DNA of 64,000 nucleotides from contig JAGFBZ010000004.1 of the NCBI GenBank assembly GCA_018398805.1, positions 1 through 64,000 on the forward strand. Reading direction: 5' to 3'. Under the pieces are notes generated by a model. That model was not told the origin of the DNA. It did no database searches and was given only the letters and a program-made list of their open reading frames with translations. Source of the stretch: Hirundichthys speculiger (lineage: Eukaryota > Chordata > Actinopteri > Beloniformes > Exocoetidae). Below are positions 32,222 to 44,924 of this stretch, one piece after another. The position numbers and the translations under genes were made by a program. Every line of letters starts with the position of its first letter. The first letter of the stretch is position 1.

Positions 32222-33592
32222 GAGGCCCCATCTTGCGCCAAACCTTCTAAAGCTGCTATTAAAGGATAGGAGGTTACAGGAGGGGCGTTCCCCCACAAAG
32301 AACGCAATCTTCCACCTCCCGAAACCTGTGATATTACCTGCACCAACCGCTATATTATGCATACATTATGCATAGTAGTGGTTAGGGCGTTCTACCTGTT
32401 TAACCAATCAGTGCGTCAGTAGCCATTGCCTTTAAGAGCAGGTTGTGGTACCTGCAAACTGCTATGGAGCATCTTTTCACCCAGATAAGAGCAGCTCTCA
32501 TGGGCTACTCATCTAGGACTCTGCTGTAGAGCCTTCTCCTCTTCCTTCCTCCTCCTCCTCTGCACTGATATATACATAACTAGCTCTAACTAATGTGGAG
32601 CAAATAATTTAATCATTTCTTTTGTACTCCAAGAAGTTTCAACAAACTGCTCAAAAAAATAGAGCCAGTGAGCTTCCAGGAAAGCATTTCTTAACAAGAA
32701 AAACACTTGGAGAGCACAGAACTCCGCCAAACACAACAGTTCTCCCATATAGCGATTTACAGATTGCGATAAGATCCGCCTTCTGAATCAGATCTGGATC
32801 AGCCTCTGAAATTTTATAGAGGTTTTCATTGTCAATACCAGAGTGAAATTTCATGAGTTGTGGGTAATAATTAACGGAGATGTTGAGAAACAAAATCCCC
32901 TGCGCCAAGACGCACAGCTGCGCCAAGACGCATAGCCGCTGGGAGCAGTGCTTTTAAAATACTGCAGAACGGATCATTGTATGAGCATTGAGCCAGAGGA
33001 ACAGGTATGATGACATCTACCTTCTACCACTGAGCGCATCTCGGGTGTTCCGGTGCGCAAGGAGAGGGTCAGAGGGATACGAGCACAGTACAAGAAACTC
33101 CAAGAGTGTTCTGTGATCTCCTCGTTTCCTCCTCAGCAAACATCTGAATGAGATCATGCCATAGCTGTACAGACATCCTCTGCCCTTAAGAGAATAATAA
33201 TGTGTGCAAGTAATACGGTGATGCATAATCGAGTCCACATGTGACTGGGTGGACGCACAATGACGCGATTTGGATGCGCTCTTTTATGCGCCGACATGCC
33301 AGTTGCGCTTTCCACAAACTTGGTATCTTGCTGTACCGATATCTCACAGATTTAGATAGAGGGTAGAGGGTGGTCAGAAATCTGCAAGATACCAGTACCG
33401 CAAGATACCAAATTTGTGGAAAGCGCAAGAGACACGTACATTGCCGCGCCTACAATGTGAGTAAGGGAGTCGGCATAATAGGTGACAGCTTTAGGGAGTG
33501 GAAGATTGCATGAGCGGTTGGCAGAGGTTCCTAAATCAGCATTATACAGGTAGTGGGTAGTAGGTAGTGGGTAGCAGGAGGTGTAAGATCGA
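32222..33592. mobile_element. Harbinger-like non-autonomous element, related to 37640-39649
   Basis: The ends (GGCCCCATCTTGCGCC and TAAGATCGAGCCCTT) and interior blocks match the element at 37640-39649, in inverse order. The interior shares the CTTGGCGCAG region and the GGTATCTTGC palindrome. Coding capacity is absent. Boundaries are approximate. Confidence 0.6.
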
Positions 33593-34395
33593 GCCCTTGA
33601 TGTCATAAAAAATGACTCTCTTTAAAAAAATTTAGTTTTCATTGTCAGTCATCTTCAGTGTCTTAACTACTGATTTGAAACGGTTTAAGGTGTGTTGCCT
33701 CATCCCACTAGAAAGAGGGATGCCAAATGAATAACATGACATTTTCTCTTGGAAATAGGTGGTGCTACAATTGTTCCTGAATATTACAGGTTATATGTGT
33801 TCAGGTTGGGTTGGGACTACAGTCATACTCATTCGTTTTGGACCAGACCAAAATGTATAGCTGAGTTACAGCTGATTGTTCTTTCATGGCGAGTCTTCGA
33901 AAGGACATAAAACTTCGGCGTGTTAATACGGTTGCGTCCTCTGGTAAAAAATTATAAACTTCGCAAACTTTCATCAGCCATGTGTCTAGATTTGAACAAA
34001 ACAAGTTTTAAGTCAATCTGACCAAATCTCTTGGAAGAGTCCATACGAGGCCTGGAAATGGCCAAAATACTGGAAAAACTGCAGATTACATTCAAAATGG
34101 TGGACTTCCTGTGGGAGTTAGCATGGGTCCAGGAGACTTTTTTGTATTTCTGAGACTGATACACAGTCACATCAGTCACACAACATTCATCTCTGTAGGT
34201 GAAAGTGTATGGTGGGGCTCTTTGATAAACTGAATAAAATACATAATTTTCACGCACAATGTGTGCAAAATCTTGTGAGTTGTCAAACATATTAAGGCCT
34301 CCAAACAGGTGATTCATTAAGGAGAAAGATAATAATAATCAACATTCAATACACAGTAGGGTCCTCGCACCCTCGGTGCTTGGGCCCTAAATATT
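33593..34395 (-). repeat. Dispersed teleost repeat next to CYP copy C
   Basis: On the minus strand it begins GGGCCCAAGCACCGAGGG (ending at 34389) and carries the same blocks as 26980-27500 and 45990-46150. No gene. Confidence 0.55.
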
Positions 34396-37300
34396 AGTTA
34401 AATATTTTTTCAGTTTCTTTATTGAGATTCAATATTCACTGACAATATGAACATGTCCAATTTTAACTATTTGGCCAATTATTGGCTTTAGCAAGGACCT
34501 CATATACTTCCTAACAATGAAACACTTGAATGTTGGCTCCCCCTAATAAACTCACTTTCAACCATCCATAAAAATACTGGTGATAATCAAATAACTTATT
34601 GACCAATACACTTCATAGCTTAACAGGGATGAACTAATTCACCAAAGCCACATATGGTTTTTTTAAAGAGTGTCTCCTAATCATCACATTCGGTAAACAA
34701 CACAGAGTTTTTGAGGTGTCGGGCTGAGAGTGACACCCCCACATGGAGTCAGATCCAATTCTTTCTCTGAAACCCCTGGTGGAGGTGTGAAACGGAAATG
34801 CTGCAGAAGGGTGGTGAAGAAGATGAAGAGCTCCATCCTGGCCAGACTCTCTCCCAGACAGATCCTGCGACCTGCAGGAGAGAATCAAAGAGGAACTCCA
34901 GAGTCTGCTGTCAACAAATGCACCTCAGAGATTCCTGAGCTCACAAACCTGCGGAAAATGGCATGAAGGCATCTCGCTTGACAAACTTTCCATCTTTGTC
35001 CAGAAAATGAGCAGGATAGAAGCTGTGAGGTCTCTCCCACTCACTGGGATCATGCAGCACGGAGGTCAAGAGTGGATAAACTGTGGTATCCTGCAGGAAT
35101 TATATTCCAGAAACTGAAATTACTTTCGGGATTGGAAATCGTATGGAAATCATAAATGTGTTGTCTGTAAAAGCTGTGTTTTCATTTCAGTCTGTATCCT
35201 GGCCTTGTAATAAAAAGTTTTATCCCGATACTACTAGCACCTCCAGTGGTTCCTGGATGACTGGGACGACTCATTTTTTTATAAAAAAAAAAAACAAAAA
35301 CTGACTGCCTTCAAACTTCATAATGAAAGATTCTAATTCCATCAGCTCAGTTTTGGTTTTCTCTAGTTTGTGTTTTATTAGGCCGAACCTTTTTAATGAT
35401 GTGACCGTGAAACATGATGTCCTTGCTAGTTTTGTGAGGCAGTGACATGGGGACGATGCTGGCCAACCTCTGCGTCTCATGGATGACGGCATCAGTGTAA
35501 GGCAGGTTTTTCCTGTCAGCAACTTTCACCTGACGATCTCCTATGACTCTTTTCAACTCTTCCTGGATTTGATCTTGATAAATAAAGAGAACAAAATCAC
35601 AGGTAAGTTGTCCATTATCCAAATCAAAAATGAAACAACTTTGTACTTTTATCCGTAAACACATGAAAGATGCACAGTATTTTATTCTTCTTATGAACAA
35701 ATGACCATCATTAACATGTCACTGCTGTATTAATTTTGATGAATACTTAATTTCTGTACCTTGTATTTTTGGATACTTGGCCATAAACAGAAACCCTCAT
35801 CTCAGTGTCGTTGAAGTTGTCTCAGTTCCAGCACCAAACAGATTTGTGACCGTCATTAAAAGGTTTGAATCATTGAAGTGACTGTTGGTAATCCTAGAGT
35901 CCTGCACCGAAGAAAATGGAGCAATGAAGCCATGCTGCTGGTGAATAAAAGGTGGAATAAGAAAGAAAGGTACTGCGCCTTCATCTGATTCAACGTTAAC
36001 ATCATTTTCAACAGCTAATACAAATCCAACCTCCAGATTTTGCTTGCGGACCAAAAAGGCGTCCACAAAGCCTCTGCACATCTGTGGGTTGAGGGTCTCT
36101 TTCAGGTGGTTGAAGAGGGTGAAGTTCTGTTTGCTGTTTGCAGCAACAGCATCGAGGAACACCTTCCTTGTTGTAACCCACTTGCAGAACCATGGAAACA
36201 TGTTGTACATCTTTCCAAATATCATAAAAATAATATTAGTTACTGAACAGAATCGATCCTGAACATTTCAGCAGTTATTGATTTTGTTGAAGTTTCAGTC
36301 CATATAGGCTCAACTGAATCAAACCAGATTACCTGGAACGCAGTAGAGCCAGTGAGTTGGATGCTTCTATTCGTTCGATCCACCATTGAGGTAAACTCTG
36401 GATCATCATATTCAAATCTGCTGCCATAGACCATGGAGCATATAATATTAGAGACTGAGTAGTTCACCGGCTGGGTCACATCAAAAGCTTCTCCTGAAAC
36501 AAGACAAACAGCACCAATGTGAAGAGTTTATTTTAATAAATGTACAAATCAGCTGAATTCCAAATCAGTTGTACCTTTGAAACCTTTAAAGACATCAGTG
36601 AGATGCTGACACTCCTCAATGATTTTGACCTCACATGCCTTCTTGCCCATTCCAAAGTCTCTCAGGTTTGTCAGGGCAAAACGTCGCATTTCTCTCCAAG
36701 AGTCTCCATTGGCCCATACGACCCCTGAGATAAGGTAAGAAGGATATGCACTGCATTATTTTTCAGAATTTTTTTGGTCCTGAATGCAAAGGTTTGTTGA
36801 AATAGAGAACCATTTGAAAATCATTGCAGTTTCCTCTTTCCTTACCATGTCCTTTGTTGAATTCACGCAACATTTCAAGTGCATCTCTCTCTCCAAACTC
36901 CTCATCGTAGTTAACAAGAGCTTCTTTCACCGTCTTGTATCCAGCCAAGACCACCACTTTTTTGGGTCCAAAGTTGACAGTGAACACTGATCCATATTTC
37001 TTGGATAACTACAACCAGAAGGATGTGGTCATATTTTCTTGCAGCACAGAGACTACAATTGGCAACGTGAAATAACATTTAAAGAGCAGGTCCGACAAAG
37101 ATCACTTCATGCCAGCTCATCTAACCCTCCATGTTCATGACATAGATTTTTTTTTTAAAGTACACAAGTGTTACATTAGCAAAAATGATTTTCAGCTGGT
37201 AGTGGCTTGACAAAAGTTTTTATTGTCTTTGTTATAGTTTTCTGTAGATGTCACCAGTGCATTTTATTTCTCAATTACAGGGACCAGTGAGGAAAAACTG

Positions 37301-37639
37301 GTTGAGCCAAACAACAAGCAACACATTTAATTTTTTACCATATTGGCCCAAATATAGGACGACTCTCATTATAAGACGACCGCGATTTTTCTAATAACAT
37401 TTTGGGAAAATAAATATATGATAAAGACAATAAGGTTATTCATAAAACAACTTTTTAATTGTACAATTATTGAAAAATACACAAAGATAACATTTAGCTG
37501 TATTGTTAAACATTGACATATTTTATCTTTTTTAGGAAGTATGGTGCCATACTTAAGTTAAGGTATATGTTAGGTTTTCATGGTGTTTAAGATCAGATAT
37601 ACTATTTATTTTAACTGTATACTTAAAATCTGAGACTAT

Positions 37640-39649
37640 GGGCCCTATCTTGTACCTCCTACTACCCAATACCCATTACCTGCAAATTTCAGATTTAGGA
37701 GCCTCTGCCAACCGAAATGCAATCTTCCACCTCCCAAAACCTGCTACCCATTTTGCCGACTCCCTTAAGCACATTGTGGGCGCGGCAATGGGCGTGTCTC
37801 TTGCGCTTTCCACGAATTCGGTATCTTGCGGTACCTGTATCTCGCAGATTTTGGGTATTGGGTAATGGTCTGACCACCCATTACCCAATACCCAAAATCT
37901 GTGAGATATCGGTACCGCAAGATACCGAGTTTATGGAAAGCGCAACTGGCATGTCGGCGCATAAAAGAGCGCGTCCAAATCCTGTCATTGCGCGTCCACC
38001 CAGTCACATGTGGACTGCACAACCGGCTCTACCTCTCGATTATGCATCACTGTATTACTTTCATACGTTATTATTCTCTTAAGGGCAGATGATGTCTGTA
38101 CAGCTGTGGCATGATCTCATCCAGATGTTTGCTGTGGAGGAAACGAGGAGATCACAGAACTCTGTTGTGGAGTTTCTTGTACTGTGCTCGTATCCCTCCG
38201 ACCCCCTCCTTGCGCTCGAAACACCCGAGATGCGCTCAGTGGTAGAAGGTAGATGTCATCATACCTGTTCCTTTGGCTCAATGCTCATCTAATGATCCGA
38301 TCTGCAGTATTTTAAAAAGCACCTCCCCCAGCGGCTATGCGTCTTGGCGCAGCTGTGCATCTTTGCGCAGGGGATATGTTCAAGATAACTCAAAAAGTTA
38401 TGGATGGATTTTGATGACATTTTCAGGAGTTGTCAGAAATGTGAAAAGGAAGAACTGATTTTATTTTGGGTGTGATCTGGAAGAAATCCTGGATTCTGGA
38501 TCACTTTCAAATTTTTGATAACATTGCGCTGTTTAGTTGTTTCTTGAACCCTAAAGCAACCACAATGGAGACAGGAAAGGAGTTCTGGAATTTTAAGAGT
38601 TTAATTCTCTCAGATGTAAAAAAGGAGGATTCGAGGGTTGGCAGCCAAACCAACAATCCAGGGGACGACGAAGGCAAGGAGGTGTCAGTGCAAATGGCTG
38701 GATCAGGCGTTTCTATGGGAAGATCTGGAGACGAGTCTGGTTGAATGATGACTGAATAGGTACAGGTGTGCAGTGCCACACCTGGGCTGCTCGTTGGATG
38801 GGAAGGTGAAAGAGAGGTGGATCTGAGTGTCTCTGTAGAGGATTGAATGTGGCGCAGTGGGTTGTGCGCAGGAGCCCCAGAGGCTGAAGGTTTCGGTTCA
38901 CAACCCGGCTTGAGACTTTAACGTGCTCAATGGGGCAGCAAATTTTGTTTCTCAACATCTCCGTTAATTATTGCCCACAGCTCATTAAATTTCACTCAGG
39001 TATTGACACTGAGTGTCAATACCTGGGCTGTACACATTCTCTGAAAACCTCTATAAAATTTCAGAGGCTGATCCGGATCTGATCCAGAAGGCGGATTTTA
39101 TCGCAATCTGTAAATCGCTGTATGGGAGAACTGTTGTGCTTGGCGGAGGTCTGCGCTCTCTGAGTGCTTTTCTAGTTAAGAAATGCTTTCCTGGAAGTTC
39201 ACTGGCTCTATTTTTTTCTAAGCAGTTTGTTGGAACTTCTTGGAGTACAAAAGAAATGATTAAATCATTTGCTCCACATTAGTTAGAGCTAGTTATGTAT
39301 ATATCAGTGCAGAGAAGGAGGAGGAAGGAAGAGGAGGAAGCTCTACAACAGAGTCCCAGACCAGCTGCCCATGAGAGCTGCTCTGATCTGAGTGAAAAGA
39401 CGCTCCATAGCAGTTTGCAGGTACAACAACCTGCTCTTAAAGGCAATGGCTACTGACGCACTGATTGGTTAAACAGGTGGAACGCCCTAACCACTCCCAT
39501 GCATAATGTGTGCATGATATAGTGGTTTTTGCAGGTAAGATCGTGGGTTTTGGGAGGTGGAAGATTGCGTTCTTTGTGGGGGAACGCCCCTCCTAATACC
39601 TGCTATCCCTTAATAGCAGGTTTTGGAGGTTTGGCGCAAGATAGGGCCC
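37640..39649. mobile_element. Harbinger-like non-autonomous transposon, 2010 bp, nested
   Basis: Ends GGGCCCTATCTTG and CAAGATAGGGCCC are perfect inverted copies, flanked by a 3-bp duplication TAT (37637-37639, 39650-39652), which fits PIF/Harbinger. The empty target is seen at about 55676-55692 in another copy of the host transposon. No intact transposase frame; the interior has palindromes and a dispersed repeat (about 38380-39240). Confidence 0.85.
37803..37943. repeat. Imperfect 141-bp palindrome
   Basis: The two halves, each about 68 bases around a GTCTGAC centre, are inverted copies with a few mismatches. Able to form a hairpin or cruciform. Homologues lie at 33310-33425 and 23640-23720. 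Confidence 0.75.
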
Positions 39650-40446
39650 TATGACTCAGTGAATAAGCAACAACCATGTAGTTCAATAACTGCATTATTG
39701 ATGTACTGCATAACCATAAAAGTTGAGTTATATTCAATTTTAAGAACAACATTAATAATTCAGTCAGTAAAAAACTAATTCTGGACTGCAACAAATCTTT
39801 CAACCCCTTTGCTCGAGTTAGTCGTGTGATTTCTTCATTTTACATGAGATCCTATTGGCATGCGCTCACAGTAATGTACCATTCACATAATGTTTACGGA
39901 GGTGTCGTCTCCATCTTGGGGCGCAGATGTGCAATAATAATAGAAAAGTCTAAACCTCAATTATAAGACAAACCCTATTTTAAGAACATGATTTCTAGAA
40001 TAAAATATTGTAGTATGTTCAGGCCAATACGGTATATATTTTTATGCCAGTGTTGCAACTTTTTCTGTCAATTATTTTTTTGCTATATTTTTAATGCTTT
40101 TTTGAGCTTCTCATCCGTGTATGTCAAAGAAAGTTCTCCATCTCAGTTCCAGAACAACTGACTTCATTGGTTCCCTGCAAATGATGACACAAATCAATTC
40201 ATCTGCTTGGGTTTGTTTTGTATAGAACCTTGTTCTTGTAGTTGATGGTAAGCTGGGTTTTGAAAAAGTTATGCTCTTCTTAACTAATAAATCTTTCTAC
40301 AATAAGATCTATTTCATCTTTTGAAGACACAGAGATCATTTTACACACCTTTATCTCCTCATATCTTTTTTCATTTCCTCATATCTCATCTACTGAACCC
40401 TCTTCAGCCACAAATCAATTAATCAGTTCCAGACTGTAAAGAAATC

Positions 40447-41471
40447 CAGTGACGTGCGGTGAGATTCATGGCTGGTGAGGCACTGACTTCATCAGTCAGA
40501 TTTACAAGCATATGAACCCTCCAGAACAACTTTTTCACCATTTGATTGGCAGCAGTTAACTGTTTATGTTTAAAACTTCCTATCCTTATTCACATATAAA
40601 TGCTTTACACATAAACTGTAGTGCACAAAAAAGCACATTTAATTTAAAAAAAAGTTATTATGGCCTTACCTTTACTTATAAATGAAGTCCATGCGCCGCT
40701 CCTAGTAAGAGCGGCGCAAGAAGAATCCCCGTGCTCACTAGTGCCCCCTAACGTGAGGCAGGAGAAGTGCGTGCCTCACCCCGTGCCTCTTCTCAGCCGT
40801 TTTATGATCGCGCCGGCACAAGAAACACATTACAGACCTATAGTTGCTGTTCATTATATAAATCAGCTAAACTATGGAAACTTATTTCATATAGCAAACG
40901 TGTTTGAACATTTTTTTTTTTTTTTTAAAGATTTTTTTTTGGCACTAAAGGCCTTTATTCGAAGTACAGAGAGACAGGAAGGGGGGCAGAAAGAATGGGG
41001 AAGACATGCGGGAAAGAGTCGACGAGCCGGGAGTCGACGAGCCGGGAGTCGAGCTCGCGACCAGCCGCACGAGGACTGTAGCCTCTGTATATGAGCCGCC
41101 CGCCCTAACCACTGCGCCACCAGGGCGGCCCATGTGTTTGAACATTTTAATAGTGACATACAAAGAGACGGCGATCTGGTCTCACTACATAGCATGGCAG
41201 AACAGTTAGCCGAGTCATTGCGCAATCCATGGTGAGGCTCAGCGCGGTGCTGCCTCACCGCCCGCTGCCTCACCGCCCGCATCTTGTGTGAAATGTGAAA
41301 ATTCGGCGATTTTGAATAAAAAATAATCTAAAAATGGTGAAGTTAAATGGAAAATTACTTTATAGTACAAATCAATTGATAAATATAAAACATTTTTTTT
41401 TTTCATTTCTTTCTTTCCATGATGGCAGGTGAGGCACGGCCTCCTCTGCCTCACCTGACCGCACGTCACTG
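40447..41471. mobile_element. hAT-like non-autonomous transposon, 1025 bp, in CYP C intron 1
   Basis: Ends CAGTGACGTGCGGT and ACCGCACGTCACTG are perfect inverted copies. AAGAAATC is duplicated at 40439-40446 and 41472-41479. Interior has GAGGCA-rich blocks but no transposase. It carries a SINE. Confidence 0.9.
40915..41133 (-). mobile_element. tRNA-derived SINE
   Basis: On the minus strand it starts with a head carrying the A-box-like TGGCGCAGTGG, then a B-box-like AGCTCGACTCC, and ends in a poly(A) run (T run on plus). The 15-bp duplication GTGTTTGAACATTTT lies at 40900-40914 and 41134-41148. Confidence 0.85.
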
Positions 41472-41924
41472 AAGAAATCTGCTGCCAGCACTTTAAAACT
41501 GACCTTTTTAACCTCCATGCACTCAGTCAAACTACACTACAACTTTCTGTTGTCCTCCAAAGCCAGTTGTGACCTCTCACCTTCCCATTTATCTGTCATT
41601 TGATGATCACATCAGCTTATAAACTGACAGAGATCCTTAGAAAGAGGACTTTTTATCTGTTCCAAAGACCAGAGAATAATGGTGAAAGATCATTTGTTAA
41701 AAATTTTTAAACTGTAGAAACACAGCAATCTTTTCCAAAAAGTGCAGTTTGCTTTTAATTTTGGCCATTTTTAAAAAGAATTAAGTTGCCATCATATACT
41801 AGGTGAATTTAATGATGAAACTATATAGCATCATCCTATAAAATAGCCGTCAATCTGTTTTAAATCAACAAATATCTTTTGATATGAAGCTAATGATACA
41901 TTCATTCAACAACCAAGTATCCAT

Positions 41925-42060
41925 CCATCCATTATTTATATCAGTTCAGTCCTATACAGAGTCACAGGGATCTGCTGGAGCTGATACCAGCTCTCTTCAG
42001 GTGAAAGGCAGGGGTCCACCCTGGACAGGTCACCAGTCAAGTATGTTAGTATTAATATAT
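41925..42060 (-). repeat. RTE/Rex3-type tail in CYP C intron 1
   Basis: Reverse counterpart of 7330-7475, same intron position. Confidence 0.65.
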
Positions 42061-42494
42061 TAAGTCATGGCCAATGTAAATACTAGACTGATGCAAAATC
42101 TGTTTGAGAGGATGAAAAAAACAGTTGAATAGAAAAATGATACTTTGTCGTGAAGTTGTCAGATGTCTCAAAAATATTGAAATAAGAGACCATGGTCTAA
42201 TGAAACAAGCAGAAGCGTCTTTTTTTCTTTAAGTTGAGTGAGATGGCATGAAATGATGTCTTTAAAGAAAAACAGTAACTTCTTCACCTCCAGTAATGTG
42301 TGGTAGGGTCTCCTCAGGTCAATCTGCAGCAGGTTCCCAATCAGTGGAAGTGGTCTTGGTCCTGGTGGCTCCTTCGCCTGCTTTTGGGAACTGAAGACTG
42401 AGGAGGAGATCAAATAGACGAGCAGAAGGATGACCAGGGAACCCAACAGGGAGACTGACTGGAAAGACTGGAGCAAAACATCTAAAACTGCCAT

Positions 42495-43735
42495 GATGAG
42501 AAAAAGGTCTACTGGTACTTATTTGGACTGAAAGGAACTGTGAGTGGCTTGGCCAAACAGTGGAGGGCTCATTCACAAAGCAGTCAGGTCCTTTCCTTTA
42601 ACAGCTGGTCGTCAATCACTGCTCAAGCAGCTGGTCTCTGCCTTATATGGGTTGTGATTGATTCAAGTCACACAGAGAGAAGAATGTAACTACCTTTGGA
42701 TGTTGATAAAAATCACTCCTACTAATTTTAGAACTCAGCTGCTCAAATACACACTTACTGTAAAACTATACACCAAAATATTCATGATAGTGCAAACAAT
42801 GTAGTTTAAGTTCCAAGAAGTAGATTGTTGGTGCAAATAACAGAATATTATTCCAGACTGGGGTCATCAATGTTAGTGAGTCGCAGTTGCATAAGATAAA
42901 GGAATCTGTCCTGAGACTGGAGTCCAGGACAGATATCAGTGATAGATGAGAAAGTATTTTCTTTTTGTCTTTCCTTGCCACGGTATGGCTTAAAGGTTTT
43001 TTTTTCTCCTGCTGTGGGAGTTTTTTTACTTACCATTATCTTTGATTTGGATTTAATATTATAATTTTAGTTAATGACATTTGCTCGGGGGTCATGCTCT
43101 GAGTCTCTGTAAAGCGCCTACAGACAATTGGCATTGTAACAGATACAATACAAATATAGTTTAAATAAATTTTATGAAGAAACTTGAAAACCAACTGCCG
43201 AACGAAGATTTTTCACATTATGTGAACTCTGTATAAGTGAAATTCCCCAAAATATCTATGTATACGACAGGAATTACACAAAAATGTCAGTGCTCTCTCA
43301 CAGTAGAACATGGATTCAGCAAAACACGTTCATCAAAAAAACAAGAAGTTACATATTCACAGCAACAGAGACATTTGATTATCTGTATTTAAACTAAATA
43401 AGCAAACACAAATGGAGGAACTAATACAGTGTGTTGAGTATACAAACTCACATTTAATTACATCAAATTCCCCTCTTTGTCTTGGAATTGCCTATCAGGG
43501 GACACCATTCAGGTGAGTTTTAATTCACCTTGAGCAACAGAAATGTCAGTCCTTGAGCCAGGAAGGTGTGGAGAGGGTCAGGGTGCCCAGTGATATGAAG
43601 AACAGGGAACAATTTCATGTAAAATGCATTTGTAATAGACCTGTCCATGCCCTTTCTGCTCAATTCAGTCTGGCTTCAGACAAAATCACAGTATTAATCA
43701 ACGTCTTAATGTTCTGGATAGGGCTGGACATGTTA
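42495..43735 (-). promoter_or_regulatory. Upstream region and promoter of CYP copy C
   Basis: Homologous to the regions before A and B. The TATA box reads TTATA at 42643-42647 on plus (TATAA on minus). It includes an L2-type tail at about 42990-43185, at the same junction as in copy A. Confidence 0.6.
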
Positions 43736-43832
43736 TGGTTACTTCCATTATCCATCTATTATCTTCCACTTAATCCATAATCAGGTCGTGAGGGCAGCAG
43801 CCTTAGCAACAAGACCCAGACCTCCCTCTCTC
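43736..43832 (-). repeat. RTE-like LINE fragment
   Basis: Contains ATCCATCTATTATCTTCCAC and a GAGGGCAGCAGCCTTAGCAA block typical of fish RTE-type elements. It forms the breakpoint of relic E. Confidence 0.5.
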
Positions 43833-43883
43833 CAACAGGGAGGCTTTCTTGAGAGACTGGAGCAAAACATCTAAAATTGCCAT
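43833..43883 (-). pseudogene. CYP2K relic E: start of exon 1 only
   Basis: On the minus strand the ATG at 43881-43883 is followed by about 17 codons nearly matching [10 protein letters not shown] and the SLL block of the other copies, then the sequence breaks into LINE DNA. No other exon of this copy is in the window. Its promoter-equivalent (43884-44340) is present, but the TATA position reads TACAT. Confidence 0.8.
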
Positions 43884-44924
43884 GACGAGAAAAAGGGTTT
43901 ACTGGTACTTGGACTGAAAGGTACAGTGAGTGGCTTGGCCAAACAAAGGATAGCTAATTTACAAAGCAGTCAGGTCCTTTCCTTTAACAGCTGATCGTCA
44001 ATCACTGCTCAAGCAGCTGGTCTCTGCCATGTATGGGTTGTGATTGATTCAAGTCACACAGAGAAAAGAATCTAACACAATCTGGATGTCGATAAAAATC
44101 ACTCCTACTGATTTGAGAGCTCAGCTGCTCAATTACACACTTACTCTAAAACTATACACCGAAAAATGCATGATAATGCAAACAACATAGTTTCAGTTAC
44201 AAGAAGTAGATTGTTGGTGCAAATAACAGAATATTATCCCAGACTGGGGTCGTCGATGTTACTGTGTCGCAGTTGCATAAGATAAAGGAATCCGTCCTGA
44301 GACTGCAGTCCAGGAAAGATATCAGTAATAGATGAGAAAATATTTTCACTTTTGAAGGTTTCTTTTTTTCTTGCAAGAAACGTGTAAAACAACTGCCTAA
44401 AGAAGATCTTTTAAATCATGTGACCTTTGTATGAGTGAAATTCCCACAAACATCTGCATATACAGCAGGAATTACACAACAGTTTCAGTGCTCCCTCAAA
44501 CTAGAGCATTGGTCCATCAGAAAACAAGAAGTTAAATATTCACAGCTAGAGAGACACTTGATTATCTCTAATGAAACTAAATAAGCAAACACAAATTAAG
44601 AAACTGATACAGCGTGATGAGTATACTAACTCACATTTAATTACATCAAACTCCCCTCTTTGTCTTGGAGTTGGCTTTCAGGGGACACCATTCAGGTGAA
44701 TTTTAATTCATGTTGAGCAACAGCAGTGTCAGCCCTTGAGCCAGGAAGTTATGGAAAGGGTCACGATTCCCAGTGTTAATGACAAACAGGGAAAAATTTC
44801 ATGTAATATTCATTTGTAATAGACCTGCCCATGCTCTTTAGACACATTTCAGTCTAACTTAAGACAAAACGATCAAAGGGCTTTAGACGTCAGACAAAAT
44901 CACAGCACTGAGTAATGTAGTGGT
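43884..44924 (-). other. Former promoter and upstream flank of relic E
   Basis: Aligns with 19260-20250 of copy B. It has neither the L2 tail nor the retrovirus, so it is the closest picture of the B upstream region before those insertions. Confidence 0.65.

Larger units (their letters stand above)
37336..40034. mobile_element. TACCGTATTGGCC-family (hAT-like) transposon in CYP C intron 1
   Basis: Ends TACCATATTGGCC and GGCCAATACGGTA are inverted copies. The flanks TAATTTTT and TATATTTT resemble an 8-bp duplication. Copy A lacks it at the same intron position. It is itself split by the Harbinger-like element at 37640-39649. No transposase seen. Confidence 0.72.
34684..42494 (-). pseudogene. 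cyp2k: CYP2K-like copy C, one premature stop
   Basis: Exons in gene order: 42288-42494, 36846-37008, 36575-36724, 36333-36493, 36031-36210, 35649 region excluded; exon 6 runs from the TGCAG acceptor near 35910 down to the GTACAG donor near 35763; then 35389-35573, 34949-35090, 34684-34871. Lengths and splice sites equal those of copy A (69-codon exon 1, 505 codons). All motifs survive ([26 protein letters not shown], final CVVYRM) except that codon 322, tryptophan in A and B, is TGA (35797-35799), just after helix I. The product would lack the haem cysteine. Intron 1 is 5.3 kb with nested transposons. Everything else being open suggests very recent loss, a polymorphism, or a base error. Confidence 0.85.
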
